DNA from: CAVVJA01 sp963801715
GTDB lineage: Bacteria; Actinomycetota; Actinomycetes; Mycobacteriales; Jatrophihabitantaceae
Assembly (NCBI GenBank): GCA_963801715.1
Contig: CAWDGB010000011.1
Location: forward strand, 1 to 64,000
Direction of reading: 5' to 3'
Length of the DNA: 64,000 nt
Positions 33,667 through 39,941 of this stretch are shown piece after piece. The notes under the pieces were generated by a model. That model saw only the letters and a program-made list of their open reading frames with translations, did no database searches and was not told the origin of the DNA. Made by a program: the position numbers and the translations under genes. Numbering within the stretch: the stretch's first letter is position 1; each line of letters begins with the position of its first letter.

Positions 33667-34502
33667 GCCCGCCCGCGGCGCCCGCCGGGCGCGGGACAAG
33701 CGGACCCGCCGTCGACATTCGGGCTCTCAGCCATAGTTACGGCGATCATCTCGCTGTTGACAGCCTCGACCTCGTCGTCGCTACCGGGACCTGCTTCGGA
33801 CTGCTGGGACCGAACGGGGCGGGCAAGACGACCACGATCCGGCTGCTCAATACGCTGCTGCCGGTTCAGCAGGGCACGATCACGGTGTTCGGCCTCGACG
33901 TCCGCCGTCAGGCGATGGCCGTGCGCAGGGTACTGGGATATGTGCCGCAGCAGTTGTCCATCGAGGCCGCCCTCACCGGACGAGAGAACGTGGCCTGGTT
34001 CGCGCGATTGTTCGACGTGCCCCGGCGTGAGCGAGCCGGACGCGTGGCAGAGGTGCTCGAGCTCGTGGATCTGACCGAGGCCGCGGATCGGCTGGCGGCG
34101 ACATATTCCGGAGGCATGGTGCGCCGACTTGAACTGGCGCAGGCGCTGGTCAATCGGCCGGCGCTGCTCGTCCTCGACGAACCGACGGTTGGCCTGGATC
34201 CGATTGCCCGGGACTCGGTGTGGACGCGGCTACGGCAGATGCAGGAGCAATACGGAATGACCGTGCTGCTTACTACGCACTACATGGAGGAGGCGGACAT
34301 GCTGTGCGACCGGGTAGCGCTGATGCACCACGGTCGGCTGCGGGCCGTCGGGTCGCCGGTCGAACTGAAGGTGCAGCTCGGGCCGGACGCCAGCCTGGAG
34401 GACGTGTTCCGCCACTACACAGGGGAACGGCTGCACGACGAACCCGGAGGAGGCCTGCGCGATGTCCGTAGCACCCGCCGCACCGCCCGCCGTCTGGGTT
34501 GA
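33663..34502 (+). CDS. ABC transporter ATP-binding protein (DrrA/ABC-2 type)
   Basis: A 279-residue ATPase subunit for drug or lipid export. Walker A GPNGAGKT is at 49-56, the Q-loop VPQQ at 94-97, the signature YSGGMVRR at 148-155, Walker B LLVLDEP at 168-174, the switch His in LTTHYMEEAD. The C-terminal tail (SLEDVFRHYTGER) is like DrrA and NodI proteins. The last 40 bases overlap the permease start. Start ATG overlaps the MarR stop, so translation is coupled. Confidence 0.93.
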   Translation: MSPPAAPAGRGTSGPAVDIRALSHSYGDHLAVDSLDLVVATGTCFGLLGPNGAGKTTTIRLLNTLLPVQQGTITVFGLDVRRQAMAVRRVLGYVPQQLSIEAALTGRENVAWFARLFDVPRRERAGRVAEVLELVDLTEAADRLAATYSGGMVRRLELAQALVNRPALLVLDEPTVGLDPIARDSVWTRLRQMQEQYGMTVLLTTHYMEEADMLCDRVALMHHGRLRAVGSPVELKVQLGPDASLEDVFRHYTGERLHDEPGGGLRDVRSTRRTARRLG

Positions 34503-35280
34503 CTCGTCCCGGCTGACCGCTGGCCGCCTGTTCTCCCGAGTGGCCACGTTCTGCCTGGTTGAGCTTCAGAAGCTTCGGCACGATCGCACGGAGCTTCTGA
34601 CGCGCGCGATTCAGCCAGTCCTGTGGCTGGTGGTGTTCGGGGTGACATTCAGCCACATCCACGCGATTCCGACGGGAAGCGTGCCGTACCTGGACTACCT
34701 CGCGCCGGGCATCATCGCTCAATCGGCGTTGTTCGTGGCCATCTTCTATGGGATCCAGATCATCTGGGAACGGGACGCAGGAGTCCTCACGAAGCTGTTG
34801 GTGACCCCGACCCCACGGGCCGCGCTTGTCGCCGGCAAGGCGTTCGCCGCCGGTATCCGAGCAATTGCGCAGGCCGTGGTCGTCATTCTCGTCGCCGCTC
34901 TGCTGGGCGTGAGCTTGACCTGGAACCCGATCAAGCTGCTCGGCGTCGTCGTCCTCGTCGTGCTGGGCGCGGCGTTCTTCGCCTGCCTGTCCGTGACGAT
35001 TGCCGGGCTCGTGCTTCGGCGTGATCGGCTGATGGGCATCGGTCAGGCGATCACGATGCCGTTGTTCTTCGCTTCGAACGCGCTGTATCCGGTCGCGTTG
35101 ATGCCAGCGTGGCTGCAGGCCTTGAGCTTGGCCAATCCGCTGACCTACGAGGTATCAGGCCTGCGCGGATTGTTGATCGGACAGGCCACTGACTACTGGC
35201 TCGACTTCGGGGTACTCACCGTCGCCGCGGCAGTCGGCATCGCTAGCTCGGCGGCCCTGCTTCCCCGCTTGGCCCGCTAG
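34462..35280 (+). CDS. ABC-2 type transporter permease
   Basis: A 272-residue integral-membrane partner of the ATPase at 33663. Six hydrophobic segments follow an N-terminal cytoplasmic helix containing LVELQKLRHDRTELLTRAIQPVLWLVVFGV, the ABC-2 opening. The ABC-2 box is FFASNALYPVALMPAWLQALSLANPLTYEVSGLRGLL near the C-terminus, followed by a last membrane helix. GGAGGAGG stands eight bases before ATG. It overlaps the ATPase gene by 41 bases. DrrB/daunorubicin-resistance-like export of a hydrophobic compound is the likely role. Confidence 0.92.
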   Translation: MSVAPAAPPAVWVDSSRLTAGRLFSRVATFCLVELQKLRHDRTELLTRAIQPVLWLVVFGVTFSHIHAIPTGSVPYLDYLAPGIIAQSALFVAIFYGIQIIWERDAGVLTKLLVTPTPRAALVAGKAFAAGIRAIAQAVVVILVAALLGVSLTWNPIKLLGVVVLVVLGAAFFACLSVTIAGLVLRRDRLMGIGQAITMPLFFASNALYPVALMPAWLQALSLANPLTYEVSGLRGLLIGQATDYWLDFGVLTVAAAVGIASSAALLPRLAR

Positions 35281-35366
35281 CGCCGATCACGCTGATCCGA
35301 ATGGCGCGGGTGGCGCAGCCTGACCAGTTCGGTGGCTGACAACGAGTGTTGGAGTGCTACGTTCAC

Positions 35367-35385
35367 CAAGGTTAGCCTTGCCTAA
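35367..35385. promoter_or_regulatory. DtxR/IdeR-type iron box
   Basis: CAAGGTTAGCCTTGCCTAA matches the consensus TTAGGTTAGSCTAACCTAA at 15 of 19 positions and is a near-palindrome. It lies 16 bases before the efeU-like ATG, where it would block transcription when iron is high. Confidence 0.8.
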
Positions 35386-35400
35386 CAGGATGGACGGCTG

Positions 35401-36495
35401 ATGCTCCCGACCATCGTGGTCGGCCTGCGCGAAGGCCTCGAGGCGTCGCTCATCGTTGGCATCATCGCCGCGTTCCTGGTCAAGCAGGGCCGCCGCGACG
35501 TGCTGCGCTGGGTGTTCGTCGGCGTGGGCGCCGGCGTCCTGCTGTGCACGGGCGTCGGCGTCCTGCTGCGGGTGATCTCGCAGAGCCTGCCGCAGCGCCA
35601 GCAAGAGGGCCTCGAGACTGTCATCGGCGCCATCGCGGTCCTGACGGTCACTTACATGGTCGTCTGGATGAAGCGGCACTCCCGCGACCTGAAGGGCCAG
35701 CTGGAGGGCGCGACGACCTCCGCGCTCGCGGTCGGCTCGGGTTTCGCCCTCGTGGCAATGGCATTCCTCGCCGTTATGCGCGAGGGCTTCGAGACCGTCG
35801 TGTTCCTGCTCGCCGCGTTCAACGAGAGCTCCAGCGGAGCACTCGCCGGGCTCGGCGCGCTGCTGGGCATCCTGGCGGCGGTCGCGCTCGGATACGGCAT
35901 TTACCACGGCGGGGTGCGGCTGAACCTGTCGCGGTTCTTCCGGGCGACCGGCCTGGTCCTCGTGCTGGTCGCTGGCGGCTTGGTCGTGAACGCGCTACAT
36001 ACCGCGCACGAAGCCGGGTGGCTCAACGTCGGGCAACAAGCCACGCTGGATCTGAGCGCGGTAGTCCGGCCGGGCTCGGTCCAAGCGTCCGTCCCGGTAA
36101 CGGACACAAAGGAGGACACCGGCGCGCCGCTGACCGGTCGGTCCGAGTTCGACGTCGTCGATCTGTCGACCCACGCGCCCGACGGCAGCCTGGTGATCGA
36201 AACCGACGCGCATATCCGGCTCGCCGCACCGTCAAGCCACGGCGGCCAGCGCATCCTCCGCCGTGGGTACTCCTACACCGACGGCACCGATCCGCAGACC
36301 GGGCAGCTCGACGCAGGCCTGTTCTTCATCGCGTTCCAGAAGGATCCGCGAGCCCAGTTCGTGCCGATCCAGCGGATGCTCGGTCAGCACGACTTGCTCA
36401 ACGAGTACATCAAACACGTCGGCTCGGGGTTGTTCGCCGTGCCTCCGGGCCTGAGCGAGGCGGGCGACTGGTTCGGCAAGTCCCTGTTCGGCTGA
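35401..36495 (+). CDS. efeU: Chimeric iron permease: EfeU (FTR1) joined in frame to the C-terminus of EfeB
   Basis: Residues 1-225 are FTR1/EfeU ferrous-iron permease: REGLE at 10-14 and REGFE at 127-131 (the two iron-binding motifs) and about five to six membrane helices, ending at AHEAGWLNVGQQATLDLSAVVRPGS. Instead of the last helix the sequence changes at about 228-242 to the C-terminal ~120 residues of a DyP-type peroxidase EfeB: DAHIRLAAPSSHGGQRILRRGYSY, DAGLFFIAFQKDPRAQFVPIQ, NEYIKHVGSGLFAVPPG. In other bacteria the operon is efeU-efeO-efeB. An in-frame deletion of efeO and most of efeB explains the chimera. The last EfeU helix and the haem-binding part of EfeB are missing, so full function is doubtful. 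The iron box upstream suggests continued iron regulation. Confidence 0.85.
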   Translation: MLPTIVVGLREGLEASLIVGIIAAFLVKQGRRDVLRWVFVGVGAGVLLCTGVGVLLRVISQSLPQRQQEGLETVIGAIAVLTVTYMVVWMKRHSRDLKGQLEGATTSALAVGSGFALVAMAFLAVMREGFETVVFLLAAFNESSSGALAGLGALLGILAAVALGYGIYHGGVRLNLSRFFRATGLVLVLVAGGLVVNALHTAHEAGWLNVGQQATLDLSAVVRPGSVQASVPVTDTKEDTGAPLTGRSEFDVVDLSTHAPDGSLVIETDAHIRLAAPSSHGGQRILRRGYSYTDGTDPQTGQLDAGLFFIAFQKDPRAQFVPIQRMLGQHDLLNEYIKHVGSGLFAVPPGLSEAGDWFGKSLFG

Positions 36496-36617
36496 CCGGC
36501 GAGCGCCGCCCCTGGCGCAACGCCTTGGCGCCTGACCCGACGGTGCCTCGATGGCGGGGTGTGCTCGTCTCTCGGCCACAATCGACCGATGCCGTGGCTC
36601 CGGCTTGCCTCGAAGAC

Positions 36618-36986
36618 CTATTCCCTGCCGACTGAGTTCTTGCCGAGCAGCTCGGCCAGTCCACCGATAGCGAACGTTCGGCGGATCCTGGGAGACGGCC
36701 GGGACAGGGTGAACCGCCGACCCGATGCGAGCAGCATCGCCCGGAGGTGAGCAATTTCGCCGAGTCCGGCGGCGTCAATGAATTGCAACCCACCCAGATC
36801 GATGATGATCTCTTGCGCCATTCCCGACAGCAGGACGGCCGCGGCCTCATGCAACACGTGGACGGTGGCGAGGTCCAACTCTCCTGCCAACGCCACGCGG
36901 GCGTGGGCTACGTCGAGGTCGATCTGGAGTTGCCCAGTCCCGCTGCCAGCCGTCGTCGCGCCGCGGACGTTGTCTCGTCGAATCAT
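36618..36986 (-). CDS. STAS-domain protein (anti-sigma factor antagonist-like)
   Basis: A 122-residue protein of the SpoIIAA/STAS family that would bind an anti-sigma factor to release a stress sigma factor. Features: LQIDLDVAHARVALAGELDLATVHVLHEAAAVLL then QEIIIDLGGLQFIDAAGLGEIAHLRAML and a final helix. The phosphorylation-site region, normally DSSGL or D[S/T]SGL, is DAAGL here, so the switch serine is absent. That suggests it either acts constitutively or is not kinase-controlled. ATG at 36986 is preferred; an in-frame ATG at 37046 would overlap a small ORF that ends 14 bases before it. Confidence 0.8.
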   Translation of the reverse strand: MIRRDNVRGATTAGSGTGQLQIDLDVAHARVALAGELDLATVHVLHEAAAVLLSGMAQEIIIDLGGLQFIDAAGLGEIAHLRAMLLASGRRFTLSRPSPRIRRTFAIGGLAELLGKNSVGRE

Positions 36987-36999
36987 GGTCCGCACGTCG

Positions 37000-37080
37000 T
37001 CAGGGTCGCCCGCATCGCGGCGGGATGGCCATGCCGCCGCGCGCACCGATGAGTAGCAGGCCAGTGATCAAAACGAGCAT
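37000..37080 (-). CDS. Possible 26-aa membrane peptide upstream of the STAS gene
   Basis: The ATG at 37080 has GGAGG seven bases upstream. It encodes MLVLITGLLLIGARGGMAIP and a short basic end. The first 12 residues form one membrane helix. The stop is 13 bases before the STAS start, so the two may be translated together. It could also be a leader; unproven. Confidence 0.35.
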   Translation of the reverse strand: MLVLITGLLLIGARGGMAIPPRCGRP

Positions 37081-37164
37081 GGCGAAACCTCCGGTGGACG
37101 CGCGATCATGCGCGATGACTCGTCGCGGGCCAGTTGCCCGGGCAGCTGCTACCAGTCACTCAAT

Positions 37165-37201
37165 CACCCTTAGGGCGGGTGCAGTACACCCCTAGGTGGG
37201 T
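37165..37201. promoter_or_regulatory. Two palindromic CACCC-TAGG-GGGTG boxes in direct repeat
   Basis: Box 1 CACCCTTAGGGCGGGTG starts at 37165; box 2 CACCCCTAGGTGGGT starts at 37187, exactly 22 bases (two helical turns) later. Box 2 ends right at the -10 (37202). The spacing suggests cooperative binding, possibly by the response regulator encoded downstream. Confidence 0.5.
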
Positions 37202-37207
37202 TATCGT
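37202..37207 (+). promoter_or_regulatory. Predicted -10 hexamer of a leaderless transcript
   Basis: TATCGT ends 6 bases before the ATG at 37214. Confidence 0.6.
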
Positions 37208-37213
37208 CGCTTG

Positions 37214-37879
37214 ATGGCATCGCGGTCGAAGCCGATCCTGATCGCGCTCATCGACGACTACGACATCGTCCTGACCGGCATCGCCCGCATGCTGGACCCG
37301 TACCGAAACCGCGTACTCGTCGCCGAAATCGATGCGAACGAGCCGCTGGTGGACACCGTCGATATCGCGTTGTACGACTCTTTCGCGCAACCGGAATCCG
37401 ATCACAACCAGGTCGAGGTACTGCTGCGCAGCCCGCACGCCAACCGGGTCGTCATCTACACGTGGAACTTCCATCCCGAGCTGATCGACAACGCCCGACG
37501 GCACGGCGTGCACGGCTACCTGTCCAAGACCCTTCCCGCCCGCGAACTCGTCGAAGCGCTCGAAGCAGTGCACGCCGGGCAGGTCGTCATCAGCGACCCC
37601 CCTCACCGACCTCGTCCGACAGTCGGGCTGGACTGGCCAGGCCGACACGAAGGGCTGACCGACCGCGAAGCCGAGATACTCGCCCTGATCACGCAGGGCA
37701 AAGACAACGCCGAGGTCGCCGCCACCACTTTCCTCAGCCCGAACACCGTCAAGTCCTACATCCGCACCATCTATCGCAAGATCGGTGTGGGCAGCCGCAC
37801 CCAGGCCGTCCTGTGGGGCGTCAGAAACGGATTCACCGCAGACCATCACCGCATCGACCACTGGAGCGGCGGCCCCTGA
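37214..37879 (+). CDS. LuxR/NarL-family response regulator
   Basis: A 221-residue two-domain regulator. The receiver has the acidic pair in LIALIDDYDIVL (D14, D15), the likely phospho-acceptor D55 in DIALYDSF, a Thr in VIYTWNF and the Lys of YLSKTLP. The output domain GLTDREAEILALITQGKDNAEVAATTFLSPNTVKSYIRTIYRKIGVGSRTQAVLWGVRNGF is a complete LuxR helix-turn-helix at about 151-209. No sensor kinase gene is adjacent, so it is an orphan. Leaderless -10 and paired palindromes directly upstream suggest autoregulation. Confidence 0.9.
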   Translation: MASRSKPILIALIDDYDIVLTGIARMLDPYRNRVLVAEIDANEPLVDTVDIALYDSFAQPESDHNQVEVLLRSPHANRVVIYTWNFHPELIDNARRHGVHGYLSKTLPARELVEALEAVHAGQVVISDPPHRPRPTVGLDWPGRHEGLTDREAEILALITQGKDNAEVAATTFLSPNTVKSYIRTIYRKIGVGSRTQAVLWGVRNGFTADHHRIDHWSGGP

Positions 37880-38125
37880 TCAGCCGCGGGATGCGAGAGG
37901 CAGCGCTTCCAGAGCGTGCAGGCCCCCAACTGTCATGACTCCGATCGTGATTGAGGTTCGGTTTGCCTCCATACCAACCCCAGTTCGTCGACGCGACGCG
38001 GCGGCTCAATCGCCCGAAGCGTCACCCGCGCCGGCGTGGATGGCCTGTCCGTGATCGTCCTCAGCTGGTTTGATCGTCCGTCCGATCGGGGAAGAGTCCG
38101 GTGTCCAGCGGAAGGAGTAGAAGAG

Positions 38126-38404
38126 ATGACCGATCAGCAGAACTCGAGCTACGTCATAGTCGGGTCTGAGGGCCTGCAGTCGAGCGATTCGCCTCATGAT
38201 CATCCGCATGGTGACATGGTCGATGTCCGGCTGCGGGACGGCATGGTCCATTACCAGACCGGCGAGGACGTCGGCGGCGTGACCTATCGGCTTGGCCGCG
38301 GTGGTGCGTTGTTGATCGAATCAGCAAAAGGCGAGGTGGTGACTGTGTTCGGCCCTGCAGCCTGGACGTGGGTGACGGGCGCGGCCGCCAAAGGCAAGGT
38401 CTAA
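38126..38404 (+). CDS. Small protein, paralogue of the Hsp20-linked protein
   Basis: A 92-residue cytosolic protein: YVIVGSEGLQSS, HDHPHGDMVDVRLRDGMVHY, GEDVGGVTYRLGRGGALLIES, EVVTVFGPAAWTWVTGAA. The VVTVFGPAAWTWVTG ending and the DxVxVxLxDG strand align with the protein at 18552 (VLSAFAPTAWASVSG). AAGGAG stands eight bases before the ATG. The neighbour at 38411 begins six bases after its stop, so the two form a small operon. The His cluster (DHPHGD) might bind metal. Function unknown. Confidence 0.65.
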   Translation: MTDQQNSSYVIVGSEGLQSSDSPHDHPHGDMVDVRLRDGMVHYQTGEDVGGVTYRLGRGGALLIESAKGEVVTVFGPAAWTWVTGAAAKGKV

Positions 38405-38410
38405 CGAACG

Positions 38411-38572
38411 ATGACCACCGATCCAGCTCCCGCGAGCCCGAACCGATCCGCGAAGGACACGCCGGATCCCGACAGCCTGCCGATCGATCCGGCGGACGTG
38501 ACGCAGGAGCCCCTGGACCGCGACCGCGTCATCGAGGCGGAGTTTGTTACGACGGACACGTCCAAAGAGTGA
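38411..38572 (+). CDS. Small acidic hypothetical protein, 53 aa
   Basis: An ATG frame six bases after the previous stop. It encodes TTDPAPASPNRSAKDTPDPD, SLPIDPADVTQEPLDRDRVI, EAEFVTTDTSKE: Asp/Pro/Thr-rich, probably disordered, with no Cys or membrane part. Tight spacing with the preceding gene and steady codon use support it. Confidence 0.5.
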   Translation: MTTDPAPASPNRSAKDTPDPDSLPIDPADVTQEPLDRDRVIEAEFVTTDTSKE

Positions 38573-38927
38573 ATGTGTCTTCGGCGCGGGCGGGCACGCT
38601 CCGCGGCAACCTCGCCCGTTGGGATCAGCGGGTGGAGCAACGATCCGGCTACCCGCGCGACCAGTAATTCAAAGGTCGGTCGCGGACGTTGCACTGACAG
38701 CGACTCTGCCCCGTGCGGGTTCGATCGGAATAGATCCGACCGAACCTCTTATGTCGACCAGGTCGCCGTAGAGGCAAGGCCGGTGCGGGGACCCATGCAT
38801 CTCGACGTCCCGGGCCACGTTAGGTCCGCCAGTACGCCTCGACACGGCGCATTGCGGCACGAATAGTCGACCAGCCTTACCGGCGCGGTGACTGGGCTGG
38901 CGCCCGGGCATAGGAAATGCTCGGGCC
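38573..38927. other. Intergenic, nothing recognised
   Basis: About 350 bases, no convincing frame or element. Confidence 0.4.
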
Positions 38928-39656
38928 GTGGCCCAGAGCTCGACCCGAGACCGTCGGGGCTATCCGGGACATCGAGGCCGTCACGGCGGCGCCGGCGAGG
39001 CCCGACTGCCGCCGACCGTGGCCGTCCTCGTCGCTGTCGCCCTCTACGCCTCGCTGCCCAACCAGCTGCTGGTCGGTCCGCGCTTCGTCATCCCGATCCT
39101 CGAATGCCTCTTGCTGATCGCCCTTGTCGCCACCGATCCCCGGAGGATCACGCGCCAGACGCGCCTGTCACGGATGATTTCACTGGCGTTGACTGCCGTC
39201 ATCGTGCTGACCAACCTCGTCGCTCTCGGACAACTCGTTCACGATCTTGTCAGCGCCCAGGTCAAGGGGGGTGGCACGTTGCTGCTGGCGGCATTGCAGG
39301 TCTGGGCGACGAACGTGATCGCATTCGCCCTGATCTACTGGGAGCTCGATCGCGGCGGACCGGTCTCGCGCGTTCGGCAGCCGCGCGATGAGCTTCCACT
39401 CGCGGATCTGCGCTTCTCCCACGACGAGGACCGAGACACCGTGATTGAGGTCAGCGCCGGCTCCAGCGAGAAGTCCGATTGGATGCCGACGTTCATCGAC
39501 TATCTGTACGTGTCGACCACCAACTCCAGCGCGTTCAGTCCAACCGACACGATGCCGCTGAGCAGTCGCATGAAGATGCTCATGGCCCTCCAAGCGACGG
39601 CCGCGTTGATCACGTCGCTGTTGGTGATCGCCCGCGCCGTCAGCGCTCTGCAGTAG
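38928..39656 (+). CDS. Integral membrane protein with C-terminal pore-like segment
   Basis: A 242-residue membrane protein with four to five hydrophobic helices. After a basic N-terminus, VAVLVAVALYASLPNQLLVGPRFVIPILECLLLIALVA is helices 1-2, MISLALTAVIVLTNLVALGQLV helix 3, LLLAALQVWATNVIAFALIYWELDRGGP helix 4. Then a cytoplasmic part and YLYVSTTNSSAFSPTDTMPLSSRMKMLMALQATAALITSLLVIARAVS, which resembles the pore loop and last helix of two-TM ion-channel-like proteins. I associate this layout with small actinobacterial proteins of unknown function (DUF1345-like). GTG start at 38928; AATGCT lies 6 bases upstream (weak -10). Confidence 0.7.
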   Translation: MAQSSTRDRRGYPGHRGRHGGAGEARLPPTVAVLVAVALYASLPNQLLVGPRFVIPILECLLLIALVATDPRRITRQTRLSRMISLALTAVIVLTNLVALGQLVHDLVSAQVKGGGTLLLAALQVWATNVIAFALIYWELDRGGPVSRVRQPRDELPLADLRFSHDEDRDTVIEVSAGSSEKSDWMPTFIDYLYVSTTNSSAFSPTDTMPLSSRMKMLMALQATAALITSLLVIARAVSALQ

Positions 39657-39941
39657 CCGCTAAACAGAGCTACGCCGTTTCTGACGTATCTCGAGGGTCA
39701 GTCTGCTGAGCCACGGGAACTGCCTGCGGGCCTCGATGTCATCGAGACGGCCACCTCCGCATGACACGACATGGCAAAGGTAAGCACGCATCGAGCGGGC
39801 GACGGCATCGGCCGACGCTCGGCCCCGACCAGCATCCCCGCCCGACCCCGGAGCTCGGCAGTGTGGTCACTGAATCGTCAGACCTCCCTCGCTTCTCGAC
39901 TCGTTGGCCCAACCTGTCCACGTCTGGACGACAATTGGCAG

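Noticed and set aside
37160..37861. 233-aa minus-strand open frame
   Set aside because: Antisense to the LuxR response regulator, no ribosome site and no motif.
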